Positions 8,562-13,691 of a DNA stretch of 13,691 nt are shown here, in pieces. A model generated the notes under the pieces. That model made no database searches, had not been told where the DNA came from, and saw only the letters and a list, made by a program, of their open reading frames with translations. The stretch's first letter is position 1. Each line of letters begins with the position of its first letter. This DNA comes from Gammaproteobacteria bacterium (GTDB lineage Bacteria > Pseudomonadota > Gammaproteobacteria > Pseudomonadales > Pseudomonadaceae): the NCBI GenBank assembly GCA_012735335.1, contig JAAYHO010000160.1, positions 1 to 13,691 on the forward strand, given 5' to 3'. The translations under genes were made by a program, and so were the position numbers.

Positions 8562-9037
8562 GAATCTGGATATTGCGCCATGGTCAGGCCGAGCCCCACG
8601 CCGCCAGCGACTCGCAGCGGCGCCTGACCGAAACCGGTCGGCAGGAGGCCCTGAGCATGGGGCGCCATCTGCAGAACGAGCCGATCGATGTGATTCTCGC
8701 CAGCCCCTATATCCGCGCGCAGCAGACCGCCGAGCTGGTACGTGAGCAACTGGGGCTGCGCCGGGCCATTGTGACGGTGGATTGGGCCACGCCGGATGAT
8801 GATCCGCTGGCGGTACTCGATCATCTCGCCGAGCGCTCGGAGCAGAGGGTGCTGCTGGTCAGTCACCAGCCGCTGGTCGGGCAACTGATTAGTCTGGCAG
8901 TTGATGGGCATCGTCAGGGCCATTACCCCATGCCCACTGCGGGGCTTGCCTGCCTGGAGGCGGCGATGCCCGCAGCGGGCGTCGCCGAGTTGCGAGAACT
9001 GACTGATCCGGCCAGCCTGGCGGAAAACAGGGACTGA
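8558..9037 (+). CDS. sixA: Phosphohistidine phosphatase SixA (histidine phosphatase superfamily)
   Basis: A 159-residue cytoplasmic phosphatase of the short phosphoglycerate-mutase-like branch. Seen: the N-terminal catalytic LRHGQAE (Arg7, His8), LTETGRQEA (23-31), SPYIRAQQTA (49-58, Arg53), and VSHQPLVG (101-108, His103), the second catalytic histidine. SixA of Escherichia coli removes phosphate from phosphohistidines in ArcB-type phosphotransfer domains and in the nitrogen phosphotransferase system. The start codon overlaps the DUF4389 stop as ATGA, with GAGGA further upstream, pointing to translational coupling. Related short histidine phosphatases with other substrates cannot be excluded, but length and motif set fit SixA well. 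The hybrid kinase in this window has no HPt domain, so it is not an obvious direct target. Confidence 0.9.
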   Translation: MRIWILRHGQAEPHAASDSQRRLTETGRQEALSMGRHLQNEPIDVILASPYIRAQQTAELVREQLGLRRAIVTVDWATPDDDPLAVLDHLAERSEQRVLLVSHQPLVGQLISLAVDGHRQGHYPMPTAGLACLEAAMPAAGVAELRELTDPASLAENRD

Positions 9038-9052
9038 TCAACAACGTCAGCC

Positions 9053-9080
9053 CGATAAAAATAAGATATGGAATAACGGG
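9053..9080 (+). promoter_or_regulatory. AT-rich candidate promoter/leader before the second CoA ligase
   Basis: The 50-base gap after sixA contains an AT-rich island (about 9056-9077) in otherwise GC-rich DNA, with TAAGAT at 9062-9067 as a possible -10 and no good -35. The ligase ATG at 9088 has GGGG at 9078-9081. It may equally be read through from the gpsA operon. Confidence 0.25.
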
Positions 9081-9087
9081 GTGATGC

Positions 9088-10755
9088 ATGGAGAATCAGA
9101 CCGGGAGGCAGGTACTGCCAATACTGGAGGCGTTCTTCCGTCATGAACGGGAGCATCCGCACCGCACCTACCTGGTTCAGCCATTGGCGCAGGGGCGCAA
9201 GCAGACCCTGAGCTGGGCCGAGGTCGGTGATCAGGCCCGGCGTTTCGCCAACTGGCTGCGGCAGCACCCCCTGCCGGAGCGCAGCCATATCGCCATTCTG
9301 TCGAAGAACTGTGCGCACTGGATCATTGCCGATCTGGCCATCTGGATGGCCGGGCATGTCTCGGTCCCGCTGCAGCCAACCCTGACTCCCCAGGCCCTGC
9401 GCCAGATACTGGAGCACTCCGAAGCCCGGCTGGTGATCGTCGGCAAGCTTGATCGCTGGGAGGAGGTGCGCGCCGGGCTGCCGGCCGAACTGCCCCGGGT
9501 CGGCCTGCCGCTGGCCGACGAGGATGACAGCGTCCTGCCCTGGGCGCAGCTGCAGGAGCAGACCCCGCCGCTGCAGCAGGTGGTGCCCCGGCAGGATTCC
9601 GAACTGGCCACCATCATCTACAGCAGCGGCACCACCGGTTTGCCCAAGGGCTGCATGCTGAGCTTTGCCAGCATGTACTTTGCCGCCAGAAACTATCTGC
9701 GGCTGTTTCTGGTGACCCAGCAGGACAGGGTCATTTCCTGGTTGCCGCTGTCGCATATTGCCGAGCGCCAGTTTGTCGAGATGCAGTCCCTGCTGTCCGG
9801 CATGACGGTGTACTTTGCCCACAGCCGCGCCAGTTTCATCCGCGATATACGGCGGGCCAGGCCGACCCTGTTCCTCGGCCCACCGGCCACTTGGCATCAG
9901 ATCCGCCAGGGCGTGCTGCAGGAGATGCAGCAGCGCATGCTCAACCGGGCGATGGGCATTCCGCTGCTGCGCAAACGTGCGGCGCTGAGGATCCTCGATC
10001 AGACCGGGCTGGATCAGGTGCGCTTTGCCGTGGTCTGCTGCGATACCACCCCGGCTGAGACCATGGACTGGTATCACCGGCTGGGTGTGCGGCTGTTCGA
10101 GATCTACGGTCTGACCGAGAACTGCGGCTATTCCCATGTCGGGCGTCCCGGGCGTTACCGCCCCGGCTGGTGCGGGCTGCCCAACCCCGGCGTGGAGTGT
10201 CGGCTGGATGAGCAGGGGCAACTGCTGGTGCGCAGTCAGGCCAATATGCTCGGTTATTTCAGAAACCCCCAGCGCAGTGCTGCGGTGCTGGACGAGCAGG
10301 GCTTTCTGCGTACCGGCGACCGGGGCGAGATGGATCAGGAGGGCTTCCTGCGGCTGAGCGGACGGATGACCGACCTGTTCCATACCTCCGAAGGTCGTCT
10401 GGTCGTGCCGCAGCCGATCGAGCACGGCCTGCTTACCCATCCGTTGATAGGCTATGCCTGCGTGGCCGGTAACGGTCTGCCGCAACCGCTGGCGCTGGTT
10501 TCCCTGAGCGAAGCCGGGCGGCAGATGCCCAGGCACGAGGTGGAAAAGGAGCTGGACAGTCTGCTGCACCAGGTGAATAACGGCCTGGCCCGTCATGAGC
10601 AGATGGGTTGTCTGGTGGTCTGTGATGATGGCTGGGAGCAGGACGGTGAGGCGATTACCGCGACCCTGCAACTGCGCAGCGGGGTGATCCGCGCGCGTTA
10701 TCATGATCGACTGGGCGACTGGCTGGTCAGCGGTACCACCATCGTCTGGGCATGA
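9088..10755 (+). CDS. FadD-type AMP-binding acyl-CoA synthetase with altered C-terminal catalytic residues
   Basis: A 555-residue ANL protein of the long-chain acyl-CoA synthetase branch. Seen: YSSGTTGLPKG P-loop (178-188), LPLSHIAERQF (219-229), GPPATWHQIRQG (264-275), YGLTENCGYS (340-349), LRTGDRGEMDQEGF (407-420), and GRMTDLFHTSEGRLVVPQPIE-type segment starting at 425, all in the order and spacing of the family. Two normally conserved positions differ. The hinge residue after GR, usually Lys or Asp, is Thr428. The C-terminal TPTLKxKR-type motif reads ITATLQLRS, with Gln528 where the catalytic lysine is expected. The N-terminal large domain looks intact and there is no frameshift. It could therefore be a ligase with reduced adenylation activity, an acyl-AMP-binding protein, or an enzyme using another lysine. 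It sits between sixA and an alpha/beta hydrolase on the same strand. Confidence 0.88.
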   Translation: MENQTGRQVLPILEAFFRHEREHPHRTYLVQPLAQGRKQTLSWAEVGDQARRFANWLRQHPLPERSHIAILSKNCAHWIIADLAIWMAGHVSVPLQPTLTPQALRQILEHSEARLVIVGKLDRWEEVRAGLPAELPRVGLPLADEDDSVLPWAQLQEQTPPLQQVVPRQDSELATIIYSSGTTGLPKGCMLSFASMYFAARNYLRLFLVTQQDRVISWLPLSHIAERQFVEMQSLLSGMTVYFAHSRASFIRDIRRARPTLFLGPPATWHQIRQGVLQEMQQRMLNRAMGIPLLRKRAALRILDQTGLDQVRFAVVCCDTTPAETMDWYHRLGVRLFEIYGLTENCGYSHVGRPGRYRPGWCGLPNPGVECRLDEQGQLLVRSQANMLGYFRNPQRSAAVLDEQGFLRTGDRGEMDQEGFLRLSGRMTDLFHTSEGRLVVPQPIEHGLLTHPLIGYACVAGNGLPQPLALVSLSEAGRQMPRHEVEKELDSLLHQVNNGLARHEQMGCLVVCDDGWEQDGEAITATLQLRSGVIRARYHDRLGDWLVSGTTIVWA

Positions 10756-10761
10756 GGCGAC

Positions 10762-10782
10762 TGCTCTGCCTATGGCAGAGCA
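10762..10782 (+). terminator. Perfect 9-bp hairpin just after the CoA ligase (terminator-like, no T-tract)
   Basis: TGCTCTGCC, loop TAT, GGCAGAGCA form a perfect GC-rich stem starting six bases after the stop codon. The position is typical of an intrinsic terminator, but the following bases (TTCACGCT) are not a T-run. It may be an attenuator, an RNA-stabilising 3' end, or a protein-binding dyad. Confidence 0.4.
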
Positions 10783-10794
10783 TTCACGCTCGGC

Positions 10795-10822
10795 CGGGCG
10801 CTTGTCGTCGGGTCGGGCGCTT
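10795..10822 (+). repeat. Two direct copies of CGGGCGCTT before the hydrolase gene
   Basis: The 9-base sequence occurs at 10795-10803 and 10814-10822, a 19-base period (about two helix turns), 40-70 bases ahead of the hydrolase start. A regulator-binding pair is possible, but GC-rich chance repetition is as likely. Confidence 0.3.
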
Positions 10823-10863
10823 CCTTACAGTCGCGATGAATCCATTCAGATAGACGGAGACCC

Positions 10864-11721
10864 ATGGGCAGTCACGAAATACGTTTTACCCTGCCATCCA
10901 TTGAAATAGCCGGCAAGGTCTGGGGCGAACCGGGCGGCTTGCCGGTGATCGGCCTGCATGGCTGGTTGGACAATGCCGCCACCTTCGACCTGATCGGCCC
11001 ACGGCTGAGCAATGTGCATCTGGTGGCGCTGGACCTGCCCGGCCACGGCCTGTCCGGGCATCTCCCGGCGGGCGGTTACAGTCTCTGGCAACAGGCCGCG
11101 ACGGTATTGCAGGTGGCCGATGATCTGGGCTGGGAGCGTTTTGCCCTGCTCGGACATTCCATGGGCGGCATCATCAGCTGCATCCTGTCCGGCACCCTGC
11201 CGGAGCGGATCATCGGCGCGGCGATGATTGATGGGCTGCTGCCGATCACCGGCCAGGCGCAGGATGCTCCCGAGCAGATGGCGCGCTTCTTCCATGCCAG
11301 CCAGGCGCTGGGGCACAAGCGCAAACCCATCTATGACGTGGTGGACAAGGCGGTCAGCGCCAGGGCGCTGGGCGGTGCCTCGCGGATTTCCCGCGCGGCG
11401 GCGGCGCGTCTGGCCGAGCGCGGTCTGATGCCGGAGCAGGGCGGCTGGACCTGGCGTACCGATCCGCAGCTGATGCTGCCCTCGCCGGTGCGGCTGACCT
11501 CCGAACATGCGCTGGCCTTCGCCGAGGCCATCACTACTCCCACCTGCCTGGTATTGGCCTCGGAAGGGGTGATGACCCGGCGCGACGAGCTGGTGGAGCG
11601 GGTCGACAGCTTCAGGCATATCCAGACCCATCGGCTGGAAGGGGGCCATCACCTGCATCTGGAGGAGGCAGCGCCATCTGTTGCAACAATTATCGACAGC
11701 TTTTTCCACAGCCTTGCTTGA
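10864..11721 (+). CDS. Alpha/beta-fold hydrolase (serine hydrolase/lipase-like)
   Basis: A 285-residue cytoplasmic alpha/beta hydrolase without a signal peptide. Seen: the oxyanion-hole segment IGLHGWLDNAATF (29-41), LDLPGHGLSGH (57-66), the nucleophile elbow LLGHSMGG (95-102) with Ser99, and LEGGHHLHLEE (258-268), with His262 the probable catalytic base; the acid is not certain (Asp or Glu near 123 or 234). The pattern HGWLDN with GGHHLHLE resembles SERHL-type serine hydrolases and proteins often annotated as probable lipases in Pseudomonas. The ATG has GGAG at 10856-10859. It follows the second CoA ligase by about 108 bases, separated by a hairpin, so it is probably its own transcription unit. 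Substrate is unknown; an ester or thioester is expected from the family. Confidence 0.88.
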   Translation: MGSHEIRFTLPSIEIAGKVWGEPGGLPVIGLHGWLDNAATFDLIGPRLSNVHLVALDLPGHGLSGHLPAGGYSLWQQAATVLQVADDLGWERFALLGHSMGGIISCILSGTLPERIIGAAMIDGLLPITGQAQDAPEQMARFFHASQALGHKRKPIYDVVDKAVSARALGGASRISRAAAARLAERGLMPEQGGWTWRTDPQLMLPSPVRLTSEHALAFAEAITTPTCLVLASEGVMTRRDELVERVDSFRHIQTHRLEGGHHLHLEEAAPSVATIIDSFFHSLA

Positions 11722-11822
11722 CCCGGCGCGGCAGCTGGGCAAGTCTGAACACCTGCGGGGCTGATCCGGCCCCAGTGGGTTCAAAGCGAGTATTCCGGCA
11801 GATGTCCCGGGACTCTTGTTTC

Positions 11823-11828
11823 AAGGAG
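11823..11828 (+). promoter_or_regulatory. Ribosome binding site fixing the DUF4892 start
   Basis: AAGGAG lies five bases before the ATG at 11834. It decides against a TTG six codons upstream in the same frame. The preceding gap (11722-11822) has a weak GGGGC/GCCCC hairpin (11757-11773) but no clear promoter or T-run. Confidence 0.8.
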
Positions 11829-11833
11829 TATTG

Positions 11834-12658
11834 ATGCGTTTGCCTATATGGAAGCGTCGGCGCCTGCTGCGGCCGACCCTGTTGAGTCTGGCGCTGCTGC
11901 TGGCAGCCCCGCTGGGTGCGGCTGAAAAGCTGGTGATAGAGCCCTTTCCCCGGGCTGAAGTGGCCAGAGAGCGGGTGCTGGAGAATACCGAGCACACCGT
12001 GGTCATCGGCAACATCCGGCGCATCAACAATCAGCTGCGTGCCGAGCGTGAGGTGCAGGCGGTAGGTGAGTTGATCCGCACTTCATGGCGCATTCCCAGC
12101 GGGCATGGCGCGCGCGAAGCGCTGGTGCATGCGGTAGCCCAGCTGCACCAGCACCCGCATACCACGCTGTTCTTCTGCGAAGGCCGGGAATGCGGCAGCA
12201 GCAGCCTGTGGGCCAACCAGGTGCTGGACTACTCCCGGCTCTACGGCCCCGAGGACAACCAGATGTACCTGGCCCTGCGGCTGGATGACGACCCCCAGCG
12301 CTTCATCAGTCTGTACGCCATCACCCGGGGTAACCAGCGGGTATATCTGCATATGGATCAACTGACCCCGGAGCAACCGGTCACCGACACCCTGTATCCC
12401 ACCCCCGCCACGCTCGGCAAGATACTGCACGCCGAGAACGAGTTGCTGCTGCCGGAGATGGAGCAGGCCGAGCAGTTCGGCGCCTGGCTGGATCTGGTGG
12501 CGCGCATGCTGCGCTCGGACAACCGTCTGCGCATCCAGGTAGACGGTGCCCGCGCCCCGGAGTTCGTCCAGGGCCTGCTGGACCGGGGCATCAACCATCA
12601 GCGGCTGGAGATAGGCGAGCCCGAACCGGCCAGCACCATTCGTCTGGAGAAGCGCTGA
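11834..12658 (+). CDS. DUF4892 family exported protein
   Basis: A 274-residue protein. Basic n-region WKRRRLLRP and hydrophobic LLSLALLLAAPLGAA form a signal peptide (cleavage about residue 30), so it is exported to the periplasm. The mature body fits DUF4892, a family of unknown function found in pseudomonads and relatives: FPRAEVARER near the start, and the cysteine motif FFCEGRECGSSSLWANQV (113-130) with Cys115 and Cys120, then a beta-rich middle. The C-terminal 60 residues (LDLVARMLRSDNRLRIQVDG and following) faintly recall an OmpA-like peptidoglycan-binding fold but lack its characteristic Asp and Arg residues. The start is fixed by the adjacent AAGGAG. It follows the hydrolase on the same strand with a 112-base gap and is followed by the convergent acylase. 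Confidence 0.82.
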   Translation: MRLPIWKRRRLLRPTLLSLALLLAAPLGAAEKLVIEPFPRAEVARERVLENTEHTVVIGNIRRINNQLRAEREVQAVGELIRTSWRIPSGHGAREALVHAVAQLHQHPHTTLFFCEGRECGSSSLWANQVLDYSRLYGPEDNQMYLALRLDDDPQRFISLYAITRGNQRVYLHMDQLTPEQPVTDTLYPTPATLGKILHAENELLLPEMEQAEQFGAWLDLVARMLRSDNRLRIQVDGARAPEFVQGLLDRGINHQRLEIGEPEPASTIRLEKR

Positions 12659-12719
12659 GGCGGCTTGCTGATACCCCCTTTCGCTCCGACGACGGGGCTT
12701 GTATGGTTTCCCGGGAGCG

Positions 12720-12797
12720 TCGAGCACCAGCTCGATGAGCGGCTTGGTCCAACACTCCGCGCTATCCAGTAGCTCTGCAGGGACGAGCTAGTGCTCG
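12720..12797. repeat. Inverted pair of REP-like hairpins (REPIN-like) between convergent genes
   Basis: Two short hairpins, CGAGC-ACCA-GCTCG (12721-12734) and CGAGC-TAGT-GCTCG (12784-12797), lie 49 bases apart. The first 14 bases match the reverse complement of the second at 13 of 14 positions, so they are in opposite orientation. Flanking sequences (GGGAGC before the first, GGGA before the second and CCCCTCCC after it) resemble the GGAGCGAGC-type palindromes of Pseudomonas REP elements. The whole gap 12659-12855 holds no gene and no clear T-run terminator. Confidence 0.5.
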
Positions 12798-12855
12798 CCC
12801 CTCCCAGGGAGTTCCACCTCGACACAGCGTAGGTGCGGTAACCCGGTCCTCCCTC

Positions 12856-13691
12856 TCAATTACGCCTGCGTGGTCGCAGGGTCAGCCGGTCGGGCAGGGC
12901 TTCAATGCCCAGCCAGTCGAACAGCTGGGCGCGGTAGTTGCCCTGGGCGAACAGCTGGGCCTGGTCGCGGTAGTGGCGGTCGAAGGGGTTGCCGGACTGG
13001 CCCATGGGGTTGATGCCCAGCGATGAAGCCGGGTCGGCCAGGTCGATCAGACGGCGGGTCGAAGGTCCGGCGCTGACTTCATAACGCTCGCCACCACGAT
13101 TGAACACCATGTTGTTCAGGCTGCCGGTGGTACCGCTGATGCTGACCCGCTCGCTGTTCAGGCGTCCGGCAAAGGGCAGCTTGTCGCCCAGCGGGTGCTT
13201 GTGCTGCAGGCTGGCCTGGCGGTCCCAGGTCCATTGCTGTGGATTGTTGCCCAGGTCCTCGACAAGCTCTTGCACGGTGAGGATCCAGGCTTGTTCGATG
13301 GCCGACTGACGGCCGTCCATGGTCGGTTGCTGGCGGTTGTCCCACCAGGGCGAAGCGGGCTTCCAGTACAGGCTGGCCAGGGATTTGCGCGCCATGAAGG
13401 TGTCGCGAAAATGACTGAAATGCTCGCCCAGTTCATCGGCAAACAGCGTTTCCAGCAGCTTGTCTTCCCAGCGCTGGAAGATCAGCGCCGCAGCACTGTC
13501 GGGATGGAAGTGACCGTCCCAGTCGGCCAGCAGCTGCCGAGCGGTTTCGGCGCTCTGACGGCGTTTTTCCGGGAGCAGGGTGCTGTCCAGCAGCGGCAGG
13601 GCGTCCTCGACCATGGCTCTGGCCTGGCTGCGCTGATTGTCCAGCTGTATGGCCTTGAAGCTGGCGAAGTCGAAGCTGTCCTGGCTGCTCA
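12856..13691 (-). CDS. Penicillin acylase family protein, C-terminal part (cut by the window edge)
   Basis: The frame is open from the right edge and encodes 277 residues before the stop. The start lies beyond the window, so the in-frame ATG at 13614 is internal. Seen: KAIQLDNQSQRARAMVEDAL upstream of that ATG, a pattern common in the beta chain of these Ntn hydrolases; LEQAWxxxV-type helix near IEQAWILTV; RGGERYEVSAGPSTRRLIDL; and the terminal GINPMGQSGNPFDRHYRDQ, a hallmark of the penicillin-acylase beta chain. The C-terminus is basic (RPRRRN). Family members are exported to the periplasm as precursors that self-cleave to alpha and beta chains and hydrolyse amides such as beta-lactam side chains or acyl-homoserine lactones. 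The catalytic N-terminal serine and signal peptide are outside the window, so activity and substrate cannot be judged. Confidence 0.88.
   Translation of the reverse strand, partial: SSQDSFDFASFKAIQLDNQRSQARAMVEDALPLLDSTLLPEKRRQSAETARQLLADWDGHFHPDSAAALIFQRWEDKLLETLFADELGEHFSHFRDTFMARKSLASLYWKPASPWWDNRQQPTMDGRQSAIEQAWILTVQELVEDLGNNPQQWTWDRQASLQHKHPLGDKLPFAGRLNSERVSISGTTGSLNNMVFNRGGERYEVSAGPSTRRLIDLADPASSLGINPMGQSGNPFDRHYRDQAQLFAQGNYRAQLFDWLGIEALPDRLTLRPRRRN

Noticed and set aside
8923..10704. 593-codon minus-strand frame opposite the second CoA ligase
   Set aside because: The plus-strand frame holds all ligase motifs in order. The antisense product has no recognisable domain and is rich in Gln/His/Pro from reversed codons.
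11816..11833. TTG start for the DUF4892 gene
   Set aside because: The AAGGAG at 11823-11828 is correctly spaced for the ATG at 11834 and would lie inside the longer version.
12856..13614. Complete 252-residue acylase gene starting at 13614
   Set aside because: The frame continues without a stop to the window edge with family-like sequence, so the ATG is internal and the gene is partial.
1..13691. Mobile element, phage, CRISPR or toxin-antitoxin system
   Set aside because: No transposase, integrase, repeat-spacer array, terminal repeats or small toxin-like gene pair was found. Base composition looks uniform across the genes.

Overview
The window looks like chromosomal DNA of a GC-rich gammaproteobacterium of the Pseudomonas/Halopseudomonas type. 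This is inferred from the overall base composition, strong AAGGAG ribosome sites, and the neighbourhood gpsA, DUF4389, sixA, acyl-CoA ligase, alpha/beta hydrolase, DUF4892. The genus cannot be fixed from the sequence alone. I see no transposase, integrase, phage gene, CRISPR array, tRNA or rRNA, and no gene-free stretch longer than about 200 bases.

Left part (1-6867, all minus strand). A stand-alone class I acyl/aryl-CoA ligase lies furthest left. To its right are three genes transcribed leftward as one probable operon: a TonB-dependent outer-membrane receptor, a periplasmic binding protein of the ABC_sub_bind type with no transporter genes beside it, and a membrane hybrid histidine kinase with one receiver domain. 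The last two overlap by four bases (ATGA). The set reads as an envelope-spanning sensing module running from outer membrane through periplasm to inner-membrane kinase. No DNA-binding output regulator is present in the window. This is the best candidate here for an incompletely described system.

Centre (6868-9037). A short divergent regulatory region holds two promoter candidates whose -10 elements overlap. To its right is a tightly packed plus-strand operon: gpsA (glycerol-3-phosphate dehydrogenase), a small DUF4389 membrane protein with a Pro/Ala/Glu-rich tail, and sixA (histidine phosphatase), with overlaps of 1 and 4 bases.

Right part (9038-13691). Plus-strand genes follow: a FadD-type long-chain acyl-CoA ligase whose C-terminal domain has Thr at the hinge and Gln where the catalytic lysine is expected, an alpha/beta hydrolase, and an exported DUF4892 protein. 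After a convergent gap carrying an inverted pair of REP-like hairpins comes the 3' part of a minus-strand penicillin-acylase-family gene that runs off the right edge.

Functionally the window combines membrane-lipid precursor synthesis (gpsA), fatty-acid or aryl activation (two ligases), hydrolase functions, and phosphohistidine signalling (hybrid kinase and SixA). Only the receptor/binding-protein/kinase and gpsA/DUF4389/sixA groups have convincing operon structure.
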